A stretch of 64,000 bases of DNA from JAWKTT01 sp041398965 (GCA_041398965.1 JAWKTT010000015.1:1-64000); one strand, 5' to 3'; counted from the stretch's first letter, positions 37,701 to 48,950 are shown. Notes: generated by a model not told the origin, from the letters alone. Numbers and translations are program-made.

Positions 37701-38909
37701 ATGACGACGACAACCACTGGCACTCACGACACCACGGAATCAGCCGTCTATCAGCGGTATGCCGCCGCCTCCCGGCAGGTTGAACCATCACTTTGTTGCC
37801 CAGTGACTTACGCTGGCGACTATCTTAAGAATATTCCAACAGAAATCCTTGAGAAGGACTATGGCTGCGGCGACCCGAGCCCTTATGTCCAAACCGGAGA
37901 CACTGTTGTCGACCTCGGGTCAGGTGCGGGGAAGCTCTGTTATATTATGTCTCAAGTTGTCGGCCCAACGGGGAAAGTCATTGGCGTCGACTGCAACACC
38001 GAAATGCTGGCGCTGTCTCGAAAGTACCTCGGGGAAATCTCGCAGCGTCTTGGATTTGCCAATGTCGAGTTTCGCTATGGAATGATTCAGGACCTTCAAC
38101 TCAACCTGGAACTGCTCGAGGCGGAGTTGGGAAAGTCTCCGATTGGAAGTGCCGAGCAATGGTTAACGGCCCGAAACATCGAGTCGCAACTTCGTCAGAA
38201 GCATCCCTTAATCTCTGATCATTCCGTCGATTGCGTTGTGTCGAACTGCGTACTCAATCTCGTGCGTCAACAGGACCGCAAGCAGTTGTTTCGGGAAATC
38301 TTCCGCGTGCTGAAACGTGGTGGGCGGGCGGCAATCAGTGACATTGTTTCCGATGAAACTGTTCCGCAGCAACTCCAAAACGATGGCGAGCTATGGTCTG
38401 GCTGCCTGTCGGGTGCGTTTCGAGAAGATCAGTTCCTGGAGGCCTTCGTTGAGGCGGGCTTTCATGGAATCGAGATCGTAAAACGTCAGGCCGAGCCGTG
38501 GCAGACGGTCGACGGGATCGAGTTTCGTTCGGTCACCGTGATCGCTTACAAAGGGAAACAGGGGGTCTGCCTTGATCGGAATCAAGCGGTGATCTACCGG
38601 GGGCCATTCGCCAGTGTCGTTGACGACGACGGAAACACTTACCTTCGCGGCCAGAGGATGGCGGTCTGCGAAAAGGTCTTCGGGTTATTGCAACGGGCAC
38701 CGTACTCTTCACTCTTTGAGTTTATCGAACCGCGAACCTCTGTCCCGGTCGAAGAGGCTCCGCATTTTGATTGTTCACAAACCTCCCTTCGCGATCCAAG
38801 AGTCACGAAGGGGGCCGAGTATCGAGCGACTAAAACAGCCCCGGAGAGTTGCTGCGGTGATGATCAGACCGATTGTTTCAGCGACGACACATTCGTCGCA
38901 CTGTCCTGA
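37701..38909 (+). CDS. ArsM-like SAM-dependent methyltransferase
   Basis: A 402-aa class I methyltransferase resembling arsenite methyltransferase. YGCGDPSPY is followed by the SAM motif VVDLGSGAGKLCYIMSQVVG and VIGVDCNTEML. Further along come DCVVSNCVLNL and LWSGCLSGAF, which hold the two cysteines conserved in ArsM. A second domain of about 130 residues follows and the protein ends near ESCCGDDQTDC, a Cys pair like that of some ArsM C termini. The start at 37701 has GAGG at 9-base spacing; an upstream TTG-initiated frame is unlikely. No ars operon genes are adjacent. The arsenic role is inferred from cysteine placement. Confidence 0.8.
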   Translation: MTTTTTGTHDTTESAVYQRYAAASRQVEPSLCCPVTYAGDYLKNIPTEILEKDYGCGDPSPYVQTGDTVVDLGSGAGKLCYIMSQVVGPTGKVIGVDCNTEMLALSRKYLGEISQRLGFANVEFRYGMIQDLQLNLELLEAELGKSPIGSAEQWLTARNIESQLRQKHPLISDHSVDCVVSNCVLNLVRQQDRKQLFREIFRVLKRGGRAAISDIVSDETVPQQLQNDGELWSGCLSGAFREDQFLEAFVEAGFHGIEIVKRQAEPWQTVDGIEFRSVTVIAYKGKQGVCLDRNQAVIYRGPFASVVDDDGNTYLRGQRMAVCEKVFGLLQRAPYSSLFEFIEPRTSVPVEEAPHFDCSQTSLRDPRVTKGAEYRATKTAPESCCGDDQTDCFSDDTFVALS

Positions 38910-39567
38910 TGGGCAATGCTGAAGGAGATGACGCCTGCGGTGCGGGCTTTTGTCGAGTCGTTGTTGGCGATGATCCGAATTCCGAACGGCACCAGGTCAC
39001 GGACCTTCCGCCACATCGGCCGACGCCCGCTCGACAACGTCACCGCCGCCATTCATTCAACCTCCAGCCCAAGAACTCGTTCCCAAAGTGCTCCCGGCAA
39101 CCTGAGCATACTGTGAACGGTTACAATACTTCCGCCAGCCCTCTGTGTGGGAAAGGCTTTGCAGCCTGTTGAAATGCGATGGTCTGACATTCCAACCTGA
39201 CATGGAGTTGCTTGCTGTTTCGGCAGAAAAGGCATACGAGTTGCGTGGGTCAGCTTGGAAAAGCTGACCACGGTTGCTTTTTCACGGTCTGTAACGGGTG
39301 ATGGTCAGGTCTCCAGCGGGGGCGACCGCTCATAGCCAATTGAATAGACAGCGTCCGTCCGAACTCTCTGACCAGTTGCAACTCCATGGCTGTCGCGGCA
39401 TACTGGCGTCAGTGAAATAGTCTGGTGTGGAACGCGGTGGTAGTCTTCGTCGGTTTTCCCCGTCGGTCGCCAGTGTGAGTTCCCTTTTCAGTGTTGGACG
39501 GTTCGTGATGAATCGTTCGTGGGCTGGATCATTTCGTCATCTTAAACCCCCGCAAGGAGTCCCCTCG
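38910..39567. other. 658-bp intergenic region, no gene supported
   Basis: Contains short overlapping frames near 38870-39170 on both strands with no recognisable family. The promoter of the following aldehyde dehydrogenase gene presumably lies near its 3' end. A decayed gene cannot be excluded. Confidence 0.4.
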
Positions 39568-41055
39568 ATGTCTACCGGTACTCAACCCCGTACTTCCAAA
39601 ATTGCTGCTCCTGTCGTTAAGGATCAGCCGTTGTTCATCAATGGGCGATTCGTCGACAGTGTTTCGGGAAAGACCTTTGAAACCATCAATCCAGCGACTG
39701 GCGAGACGCTGTGTCAGGTGGCGGAAGCGGGTCAGGAAGATGTCGACCTGGCAGTTGCCGCCGCTCGGCAAGCACTCGAACGGGGCCCTTGGAAGTCCAT
39801 GAGTGCAACTCAGCGCGGCCGGTTGATGTACAAGTTGGCCGACCTGGTTGAGCAGAATGCTGAGGAGTTGGCGATACTTGAGTCGGTCAACTGTGGTAAG
39901 GTGATTGCCGACTCGCGAGGTGACGTCGAAGGGGTGGTCGCCAGTCTGCGATACTACGCGGGCTTCGCGGACAAGATCGAAGGACGCACCGTCCCTGTCG
40001 AAGGGAATTTTCTCTCTTACACTTTGCGTCAACCCGTCGGCGTGGTCGGTCAGATTATCCCTTGGAACTTCCCGCTGCTGATGCTCGCCTGGAAGTGGGC
40101 TCCGGCCCTCGCCTGTGGAAATACGATCGTCATGAAACTGGCCGAACAGACACCGTTGACCGGTCTGCGGATGGCGGAACTTGCCTTGGAAGCGGGCTTC
40201 CCGGATGGGGTGATCAACATCCTCAACGGCTTCGGAGAGACGACCGGGGCGGCGATTGTGTCGCATCCGGGGATCGACAAGATCGCCTTCACCGGCCATG
40301 TCGAAACCGCCAAGATCATTCAGAAGTCAGCGGCGAGCACCCTGAAACGATGTACCTTTGAACTCGGAGGCAAGAGTCCCAACGTCATCTTTGCCGATGC
40401 CGACATGGAACAAGCGGTTCAAGGGGCGTATCACGCGATTTACTTTCATTCCGGTCAATGTTGCACTGCGGGTAGTCGTTTGTTCGTCGAACGAAGCATC
40501 CAGGAGGAGTTCGTCGCACGACTTGCCGAGAAAGCCAAACAACGTCGCCTTGGCGATCCTCTCGACGAGTCTTCTGAGCAAGGACCGCTCGTCTCGCAGG
40601 AACAGTTCGACAAGGTGCTCGGCTACTGCGATAAGGGGCAGGAAGATGGAGCAGAACTCGTCACCGGCGGACGTCGCTTTGGTGACAAAGGCTTCTTCGT
40701 TGAGCCGACGATCTTCAATCATGTCGGCGACGACATGCGGATTGCTCGGGACGAAATCTTCGGACCGGTCGTCAGTGTGCTCCCGTTTAACAACTATGAC
40801 GAAATGGTTCAACGTGCGAACGACACTTATTACGGCCTCGCTGCTGGTGTCTGGACGAAGAACATCGACAAAGCCCACCTGTATGCCCGCGAAGTGAAGG
40901 CCGGAACCGTGTGGGTCAACTGCTACCATGTCGTGACACCGACCACTCCCTTCGGCGGCTTCAAGATGTCTGGACAAGGACGCGAAAACGGTGAGGCAGT
41001 GCTCGAACACTACACTGAATCGAAGACCGTCACCGTCAAACTGGGCAACGACTAA
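39568..41055 (+). CDS. NAD(P)+-dependent aldehyde dehydrogenase (second paralogue)
   Basis: A 495-aa aldehyde dehydrogenase, clearly related to the one at 6705-8174. Motifs: QIIPWNFPLLMLAWKWAPA, KLAEQTPLTGLRMAELAL (Leu where the other copy has Pro), the catalytic-Glu motif FELGGKSPNVIF, the catalytic Cys in HSGQCCTAGSR, and EIFGPVVSVLPF. It ends with the family-typical GGFKMSGQGRENGEAVLEHYT. The ATG at 39568 has AAGGAG 8 bases upstream, so the in-frame extension back to 39427 is not used. A strong terminator follows. Substrate unknown. Confidence 0.95.
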   Translation: MSTGTQPRTSKIAAPVVKDQPLFINGRFVDSVSGKTFETINPATGETLCQVAEAGQEDVDLAVAAARQALERGPWKSMSATQRGRLMYKLADLVEQNAEELAILESVNCGKVIADSRGDVEGVVASLRYYAGFADKIEGRTVPVEGNFLSYTLRQPVGVVGQIIPWNFPLLMLAWKWAPALACGNTIVMKLAEQTPLTGLRMAELALEAGFPDGVINILNGFGETTGAAIVSHPGIDKIAFTGHVETAKIIQKSAASTLKRCTFELGGKSPNVIFADADMEQAVQGAYHAIYFHSGQCCTAGSRLFVERSIQEEFVARLAEKAKQRRLGDPLDESSEQGPLVSQEQFDKVLGYCDKGQEDGAELVTGGRRFGDKGFFVEPTIFNHVGDDMRIARDEIFGPVVSVLPFNNYDEMVQRANDTYYGLAAGVWTKNIDKAHLYAREVKAGTVWVNCYHVVTPTTPFGGFKMSGQGRENGEAVLEHYTESKTVTVKLGND

Positions 41056-41122
41056 CACTTCGCCTGGCGGATCACCAATTGATTTACTGATGATCCGTCC
41101 GGCAGAACTTTAACTCGATGAA

Positions 41123-41168
41123 AACAGGTCCCAGCCAACACCGTGTTGACTGGGACCTGTTCCTTTTT
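41123..41168 (+). terminator. Rho-independent terminator of the aldehyde dehydrogenase gene
   Basis: Perfect 12-bp stem (AACAGGTCCCAG at 41123-41134, CTGGGACCTGTT at 41150-41161) with a 15-base loop, followed by CC and five T. It could also slow transcription from the converging SGNH gene. Confidence 0.88.
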
Positions 41169-41251
41169 CGATTAGTGAAATTTGGTCACCTTGCACAGCC
41201 AAAAATGTCTGTGCTTCCGGGGAACGCTGATCGACAATGAAATCCTATCAC

Positions 41252-42025
41252 TTACTTCTTTGGCAGAAGTGCCTCAATGGATTTGACCACTTCGGCTCCT
41301 AGGGCCTCACTTCCGGCGGGGGTGAAGTGGACATCCTTTGACTTCTGAATCTTGTCGAGTTGTCCGTTCGCGAACGTGTACAAGTCATCGATGGCGATGC
41401 CGTGTTCTTTCATGATCGATTCGGCGACTGCGTTGTACTTCGCGGCGTCGGCCACCACACGCCCCTTGGCCCCTTCGGGGACGGGGGTGGTTGTGGCGAA
41501 CACGAGTTTCGCCCCGGTCTGCTTGAGGCGAGCAACCAGGCTCCTCAGATTCTTTTCATATTCGTCAACTGGAACCTGCTGGTGTCCGTCAGCGATAGCG
41601 GTCAGCGTCCCTTTGTCGTCGCAGTATTTCAGGTCGTGTAGCCCCCAGTTGAAGTGAATGACGTCCCACTTCCCTTCGCCCAACCAAGCGTCAATCTGTT
41701 TGACCCCTAAAGTCGTTGGGCCGCAGTTTGCTAACGCACGATGTACGTTTGCCTTCCCTTGCATCTGCTGCCGAACCGGGACCGTGTATCCAATGGAGAT
41801 CGAATCCCCTAGTAGCAAGACACGCGGCAGCGTCGGATCGTCTACGACTTTGGCCATCGCCTGATCCTGCGGCTTCTTGACAGCCCGTTGAGCCGTAGGA
41901 GCTGGGGTGGCGACATCAGCCGCATCGACCATCGTCTCGGCCCCAGTCAGTGTGAAACATGACACCCCCGCCAGCATCATCGTCAGGGCAGTGTATGACA
42001 TTCGTCGAAGTGATCTCCGCATCAT
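41252..42025 (-). CDS. Secreted SGNH/GDSL hydrolase
   Basis: A 257-aa exported esterase/lipase of the SGNH fold. The signal peptide (SYTALTMMLAGVSCFTLTGAE) is followed by an Ala/Pro/Lys-rich spacer. Block I PRVLLLGDSISIGYT has the nucleophile Ser. Gly and Asn lie in NCGPTTLG and HFNWGLHDLKY (Asn block). Block V KSKDVHFTPAGSEALG supplies the Asp/His pair. The ATG at 42025 is preceded by AAGGAG at suitable spacing; the TTG before it is not needed. Planctomycetes use many such enzymes on acetylated polysaccharides; the substrate here is unknown. Confidence 0.9.
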   Translation of the reverse strand: MMRRSLRRMSYTALTMMLAGVSCFTLTGAETMVDAADVATPAPTAQRAVKKPQDQAMAKVVDDPTLPRVLLLGDSISIGYTVPVRQQMQGKANVHRALANCGPTTLGVKQIDAWLGEGKWDVIHFNWGLHDLKYCDDKGTLTAIADGHQQVPVDEYEKNLRSLVARLKQTGAKLVFATTTPVPEGAKGRVVADAAKYNAVAESIMKEHGIAIDDLYTFANGQLDKIQKSKDVHFTPAGSEALGAEVVKSIEALLPKK

Positions 42026-42137
42026 CAAGACTCCTTGTTAAAGACAGACTCAAAACATGCCATGCCCCGCACGCCGTATGTTCGCAGCACGGGGCTCGTC
42101 ATCCGGAATAGATGACTGCCGCCTCAGTCAGATGAAA

Positions 42138-43817
42138 CTACTCCTCGGCAACTGATGCCTCTTTCGCAGTCGGCGTAGTTAGTTGAATTGGAAACTCGGA
42201 CATCCCCGCTTCCGCATCCTCCAATCTGGCTTTGACCGCTCGCATCAGGACGTCAAACTCCGATTTGTCGCCATACAGTTCGACAAGCGACTGCCAGCGT
42301 CGACGGGCAGGGACCGGGGTACCGTCCCGATGCAGCCGGTCGGCGTCGACAATCTGCGCCCGGACGAAGTTTTGCAAATCCCCGGACGGCTCAATCTCGG
42401 CGATGCGGCGTCGGGCGAGTTCGGAATACGCCTTCAACTCGGCATGTCCTTGAAACAACGAGTGAATCGCCCGGTACTTCGTGAGGGCTGTCACTCGATC
42501 CCCCGTGTTCTCGTAAGTGCGTGCTTCTAGGTAGAGACGTTCCCCTTCATTGCGGGGATTCCGATTCCATTTTGCCGTCGAGGTCGCGTGCCGGTCGGCT
42601 TCAATGACGGCTGCATCGTCCAGCCAACCCTGTGCTTCGCCAGCATGAGTTGTCTCGGGAAATCGAGTGAGGAACTCGCGGATGTCCTCTTCATAGGCGG
42701 TGACGTCGGCCCCTTGTTCTGGAGCAGCCGCGATGGCCTGCTTCAAGTCCTCATAGGTTCGGGCCTCACTCTTCGGCCACAATCCCCATACGGCAACCCC
42801 CAGCAGCAACGCCAATGCCCCACCAAGGAACCACATCTTTTCGTACCATGGTGTATAATCGGTCGGAGACTTCGACTTACTCCCCTTCTTCTTGCCGATC
42901 AGTTTCGTCAGAGCGGGATCGCCCTCTTTACGAGTGAGAGCCGAGGCTCCCCCGACGAGCGTTTGGTGAACCACGCTCTCCTGTTGAGTCACCTTCTTCC
43001 GAATCTCTTCGAGCTTCACTTGAACTGCAAGGGCATCGAACGGACGATCTTCGGGGTCTTTTTCGAGCAGTTCCGAGATCAATCGTTCCAGCCAAACAGG
43101 AACCTCCATATTCAGTTCGCGAACAGACGGAGGAACTTCATCGACATGTTTGAAGAGTAGTTCCGGTTGAGTCTCCCCCTGAAATGGTGGTCGTCCGGTG
43201 AGCATTTCGAACAGGACACATCCCAAGGCATAGAGGTCTGTGCGGCGGGTGATGGGAGACTTTCCGGTGATCTGTTCTGGTGCCATATAGGCCATCGTGC
43301 CGACCGTCTTTCCGGCCGCTGTGAGGGCTGTTACTTGGGTATCTCGGGCGATCCCAAAGTCGCTCAACTTCAGGACGCCGTTATCAGCGAGAAGCAGATT
43401 TGCAGGTTTGAGGTCTCGATGAATGATCCCCGCCGCATGGGCATGTTCGAGAGCTTTGGCAATCTGGATGCCGTAGTCGATCGTCTCTTCCCAGGAGAGT
43501 CGTCGCTTCTTGAGCACATCGTCGAGTGCTCCCCCTTCAACGATTTCCATCGCATAAAATCGTTGTGCCGCCGTTGAACTGCCGCCGTAATACTTGATGA
43601 TATTGGGGTGCTTGAGCTTTTTGAGGATCTCCATTTCCCGCTCGAACCGCTTGGCGACCTTGTCGTCGGCAGTGAGGTCGGGGGCCAGCACCTTGACCGC
43701 GACCGTCTGCCCGGTCTTGAGGTAGGTCGCCTTATAGACAATCCCCATCCCCCCCACTCCGAGCCTTTCTTCAAGCTCAAAGGGACCAATCCGTCGTTTC
43801 GGTGCAGGTTCGGACAT
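42138..43817 (-). CDS. Membrane-anchored Ser/Thr protein kinase
   Basis: A 559-aa Hanks-type kinase. The glycine loop LGVGGMGIVYKA, the Lys of VAVKVL, the catalytic loop IIHRDLKPANLL, the metal-binding DFGIARD and the APEQITG segment are all intact, so it should be active. One transmembrane helix (about residues 330-350, FLGGALALLLGVAVWGL) places the kinase in the cytoplasm and about 200 helical, TPR-like residues outside. The start at 43817 is chosen over 43880 because it avoids overlapping thiC and begins at the kinase-type N terminus. It begins 25 bp after the thiC stop on the same strand, so the two are likely co-transcribed. Confidence 0.93.
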   Translation of the reverse strand: MSEPAPKRRIGPFELEERLGVGGMGIVYKATYLKTGQTVAVKVLAPDLTADDKVAKRFEREMEILKKLKHPNIIKYYGGSSTAAQRFYAMEIVEGGALDDVLKKRRLSWEETIDYGIQIAKALEHAHAAGIIHRDLKPANLLLADNGVLKLSDFGIARDTQVTALTAAGKTVGTMAYMAPEQITGKSPITRRTDLYALGCVLFEMLTGRPPFQGETQPELLFKHVDEVPPSVRELNMEVPVWLERLISELLEKDPEDRPFDALAVQVKLEEIRKKVTQQESVVHQTLVGGASALTRKEGDPALTKLIGKKKGSKSKSPTDYTPWYEKMWFLGGALALLLGVAVWGLWPKSEARTYEDLKQAIAAAPEQGADVTAYEEDIREFLTRFPETTHAGEAQGWLDDAAVIEADRHATSTAKWNRNPRNEGERLYLEARTYENTGDRVTALTKYRAIHSLFQGHAELKAYSELARRRIAEIEPSGDLQNFVRAQIVDADRLHRDGTPVPARRRWQSLVELYGDKSEFDVLMRAVKARLEDAEAGMSEFPIQLTTPTAKEASVAEE

Positions 43818-43842
43818 AAGTCGAATCGATCGCCAAGAACCA

Positions 43843-45729
<1,887 letters not shown>

Positions 45730-45771
45730 GATTCTCTCGCATGAAGTAGACGTGTCGCAAAGGCCCGTCAG

Positions 45772-45894
45772 TCAGAGATCACGATCCAAGATCGCAATCA
45801 GGTTCCCTCCGACATCGTCGCCAGGCCGGAAAGTGTGCTCGTGTGCAATCGTACCGCCTCTGAGTATGATTGCAATTCGTACGGCTCGGTCCAT
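45772..45894 (-). CDS. Possible 40-aa small protein upstream of thiC
   Basis: A 41-codon frame (ATG to TGA) on the minus strand, 42 bp upstream of thiC, reading MDRAVRIAIILRGGTIAHEH then TFRPGDDVGGNLIAILDRDL. It has natural protein composition with a hydrophobic start and acidic turns, unlike the Arg/Ser-rich noise around it. There is no good ribosome-binding site, and no family was recognised. It may be a small regulatory or leader peptide, or chance. Confidence 0.3.
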   Translation of the reverse strand: MDRAVRIAIILRGGTIAHEHTFRPGDDVGGNLIAILDRDL

Positions 45895-45916
45895 GAAGGG
45901 AGATTGGAGATAACAG

Positions 45917-46261
45917 ATGCATGATTTGGATCGCGTATGGGAAGCGATGCTGGGATTGGCGGCTTCGTCCCCTTACTTTTTGGCTTACATCTTTGGGGCG
46001 GTGCTGTGTGTGAGGAATTGGTCGCTTCACCCCAGAAAGTCACTGTTTATTGGGATTGGACTGGGAATCTTATGCCTGCTTCAGCTATTTGGTTTGTTTG
46101 CGAATCGGATGATCCTCGAACGCCTCAATGACTTGTTTCCCGACCCCAGATTCGTTGGAGTTGCGTATCAACTCATCTATGCGTTGCCCTCGTCTTTCGG
46201 GGTGTTTTTGATCCTCTGGGGAGCCTTTATGGTGCAGCCGATGGACGACGACGACGAGTAA
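45917..46261 (+). CDS. Small integral membrane protein of unknown function
   Basis: A 114-aa protein with three hydrophobic segments (SPYFLAYIFGAVLCV, LFIGIGLGILCLLQLFGLFA, LIYALPSSFGVFLILWGAFM) and an acidic tail (MDDDDE). The ATG has GGAG 8 bases upstream. No family recognised. It lies 165 bp upstream of the 2Fe-2S protein gene on the same strand and diverges from thiC. Confidence 0.75.
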   Translation: MHDLDRVWEAMLGLAASSPYFLAYIFGAVLCVRNWSLHPRKSLFIGIGLGILCLLQLFGLFANRMILERLNDLFPDPRFVGVAYQLIYALPSSFGVFLILWGAFMVQPMDDDDE

Positions 46262-46426
46262 TGTCTCCTCGCCCCGACGAGGACAGTGCCTGATGTTTGA
46301 TGCCGAAGATGAGAAGTCTTCGTGACATAGTCGTTTGTGCTGGAAATTGCGGGGGTGGCTGTTTATCCTTCGCAAGTGTTGTTTTCCCGAACAGAATTCG
46401 CAGGTTTGCAGAGGCAGCTTCCCACG

Positions 46427-46789
46427 ATGCCGAAGGTCACAATCGCTAACGACAAGCGTACCATCGAGGTTCCCGAAGGGGCCAATCTTCGTAAAGAGGC
46501 GATGAAAAACGGCGTGGAGTTGTACTCCGGCCCCTATCGTTACCTCAATTGTCGAGGATTCGGCCTCTGTTGCAGTTGCCGAGTCACCGTCACGAAGGGT
46601 GATGAGAACCTCAGCAAGCGAGGTTTGTGGGAGAAGCTGCACATGCTGATTAACCCGTTCGGCTTCTTTGCCCGACTCGGAAGCGACCAGGAGGTCCGTT
46701 TGGCATGTCAGACGCGAGTCAAGGGGGACTGCACCGTCATCTCTCGTCCAGAACTCAACTGGCATGGTGAAGAGAAGTTCTTCAACTAA
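46427..46789 (+). CDS. 2Fe-2S ferredoxin-like protein
   Basis: A 120-aa electron-transfer protein with a beta-grasp ferredoxin fold. It starts MPKVTIANDKRTIEVPEGAN. The cluster ligands are in NCRGFGLCCSCRVTVTKG (C-x5-C-x2-C) with the fourth in VRLACQTRVKGD. This is the adrenodoxin-type spacing, not the plant C-x4-C. An insertion between them (KRGLWEKLHMLINPFGFFAR) is hydrophobic. The start at 46427 gives a normal ferredoxin N terminus; the frame extends upstream to 46337 without family sequence. It is followed 41 bp later by the heme-binding HEAT protein, suggesting a shared electron-transfer context. Confidence 0.85.
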   Translation: MPKVTIANDKRTIEVPEGANLRKEAMKNGVELYSGPYRYLNCRGFGLCCSCRVTVTKGDENLSKRGLWEKLHMLINPFGFFARLGSDQEVRLACQTRVKGDCTVISRPELNWHGEEKFFN

Positions 46790-46830
46790 GCCTCGACAGT
46801 CCGACAACCCTGTCGCTGGGAAACGAGACC

Positions 46831-48681
46831 ATGAAGGAAACATTGCTCGCCCCGCACAAATTCCTTTCAAGATTGCTCTCCGCTTTCGTGCTGGGAGCTG
46901 GATTGTGGGGGGCGCTGCTCTGCCTCTCCGTTTCCTCGAAAACGGTGATTGCCGACGACGCGCAGGGATCAGTAAGTGCCCAGCCTCCGCCCTCAAATGT
47001 TGGCCCACTGATCGGGTTGATTCAAAAGGGATCGCTCCCCGAAGCTCGACTCCCCGGAGTCGTCAAAGTGGTCTGTGAACGAGGGAACGAGCACGATCTC
47101 GCGGTTGTGTTTCAAGAAGTTGTACGCGACGAACATTGGAACGACTCACTCAGAACCGACACCCTCAATTGGCTATTCGAAGCGTCGACCAGTCGCAAGG
47201 TCAAGCCCGTTGGTGAGTTAGACGCCCTGTCGACGTTAATAGGGTCGACGGTCGATGCCAAGCTGCAAGTCCGGGCGATTAAACTTGCCGGACAGTGGAA
47301 AGTGGCCGCAGTCGCCGACAAACTCGAAGTCATGATCGCATCCCCTGAAACTGCCGAGACTTTGCGCGAGGCAGCGGTTGACGCTGTGGTCGCTCTGGGA
47401 GGGGCCGCGGCACAGCGAGCCATCGACACGATGTTGAAGCCGACTCAACCGACTTCGGTCCGTTTTCGCGGGGTTGCCGCGTTGGCGTCGATCAATTTGA
47501 AGCAAGCGGTTTCCGCCGCGACGACTGTGCTGAAATCGGCCAGCAGCGAAGACGATCCCGCCCCTCTCATGCAGGCGTTATTGCAACAGAAGGGGGGAGC
47601 CGACTTGTTCGCGACGGGATTGGAAGCTGATCCCCCCGAGGGGGAAGTGGCCCTGTTGCTGTTGCGTCAGATGTATGCGTTGGGTCGCAACGATGCGTCG
47701 CTCGACAAAGTGCTTTCGCGGCTCGCCGGGGTGAACGACATCCCCCCGAAACCGGATGAAGCGGGCATCCGCACACTGGCGGCTCGTGCGGAAGCGGAGG
47801 GTGACGCTGTTCGAGGTGAAGCCGTCTTCCGTCGGGCAGACCTCGCGTGCATGAAGTGTCACGCCGTCAGCAAGGCGGGGGGAATCATCGGTCCCGATCT
47901 GAGTGCCGTCGGGGCCAGTTCGCCGGTCGACTATCTTGTAAAGTCGATTCTCGATCCCGATGCCCAGAAGAAGGAAGAATACATCACCCGCATCATCATT
48001 GATGCCGATGGGGTGCAGACGATCGGGATTGTTGAGAACCGTACAGCCGACAAAATCACCCTGAAGACCGCAGACGGAAAGCATGTCTCGATCGCCACGG
48101 CTGACATCGAGGTCGAGGCGGAAGGTTCCTCGCTGATGCCCGAGGGTCTCGTCCGATTTATGACCGAACGGGAACTCCTTGATGTCGTGAAGTTTCTTTC
48201 ACAACTCGGCAAGCCAGGGACCGACTACGCAATTCGTTCGACACAGCGGATGCAACGCTGGCGAACGCTGCAAAACAGTCTTGAACGATTTCAGGGAGAG
48301 GTTCCTAATGAAGAACTTTTTGGCGATCTTGTTTTGAATTCGACTGACTGGCAACCGGTCTACGCCCGTACGAATGGCGACCTCCCTCTCGCCGATGCCG
48401 CCGGCCGATCGAAACAGCGGGTGCTTTTTGTGCAGGGGGAGATCAACGTCACTCGCGGCGGAGCAATCGTTGTGCATGTCGACGACCCGACCGGCCTCAA
48501 CCTGTGGATCGAATCGACCTCCGTCGACCTCGCTGGATCACGAAGCATGACGGTCGAGCCCGGTCGTCACCGCATCACCCTCCGGGTCGACACCAAACTC
48601 CGCGAGACTCCAACACTCAAGCTCGTTGTCGACAAAGCGGCCGATTCATCCGCCGAGTTCACAGTCGTCGACGGCCCATAG
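46831..48681 (+). CDS. PVC-type HEAT-repeat/heme-binding cytochrome c-like protein
   Basis: A 616-aa exported protein. An N-terminal signal/anchor (FLSRLLSAFVLGAGLWGALL) precedes HEAT-like helical repeats (about residues 60-310). The putative heme-binding domain, found mainly in Planctomycetes and Verrucomicrobia, follows: GEAVFRRADLACMKCHAVSK with CxxCH, then GGIIGPDLSAVGASSPVDYL and ILDPDAQKKEEY. After the HEAT and cytochrome parts there is about 130 residues of beta-rich sequence. The Met expected as the second heme ligand is probably that of SSLMPEGL. An electron-transfer or interaction role at the cell surface is likely; partner genes are unknown apart from the ferredoxin-like gene just upstream. 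Confidence 0.92.
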   Translation: MKETLLAPHKFLSRLLSAFVLGAGLWGALLCLSVSSKTVIADDAQGSVSAQPPPSNVGPLIGLIQKGSLPEARLPGVVKVVCERGNEHDLAVVFQEVVRDEHWNDSLRTDTLNWLFEASTSRKVKPVGELDALSTLIGSTVDAKLQVRAIKLAGQWKVAAVADKLEVMIASPETAETLREAAVDAVVALGGAAAQRAIDTMLKPTQPTSVRFRGVAALASINLKQAVSAATTVLKSASSEDDPAPLMQALLQQKGGADLFATGLEADPPEGEVALLLLRQMYALGRNDASLDKVLSRLAGVNDIPPKPDEAGIRTLAARAEAEGDAVRGEAVFRRADLACMKCHAVSKAGGIIGPDLSAVGASSPVDYLVKSILDPDAQKKEEYITRIIIDADGVQTIGIVENRTADKITLKTADGKHVSIATADIEVEAEGSSLMPEGLVRFMTERELLDVVKFLSQLGKPGTDYAIRSTQRMQRWRTLQNSLERFQGEVPNEELFGDLVLNSTDWQPVYARTNGDLPLADAAGRSKQRVLFVQGEINVTRGGAIVVHVDDPTGLNLWIESTSVDLAGSRSMTVEPGRHRITLRVDTKLRETPTLKLVVDKAADSSAEFTVVDGP

Positions 48682-48950
48682 CACATCAACAGGCAATACC
48701 TCAGCAAGAGAATGCGATTTCGACTTTGTGCTCACCCACTCATCGGCTGCGCTCATCGCGATCCGCGACATTTCGAGGGACGACCAACGAGTCTGCAACC
48801 TGCGGCACTGACCGATGCACGAAGTTCCGCCCATGATCCCGTCTGCACTTCCGTGACGCTCATTGATGAATCACACATCCACGGATTTGCCTTAAAATAC
48901 TTGCGGCTTGGACTCCTGCCAACAACGCAAAGACGTCATGTGCGGTCCAC

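Noticed and set aside
38864..39172. Small open frames near 38.9-39.2 kb on both strands
   Set aside because: No ribosome-binding site or recognisable family; overlapping frames look equally plausible, so none is supported.
45730..45916. TPP riboswitch upstream of thiC
   Set aside because: Only a short GGGAACCTGATTGCG match was found on the minus strand, without the CTGAGA box or the paired helices, and the same bases read as a small open frame.
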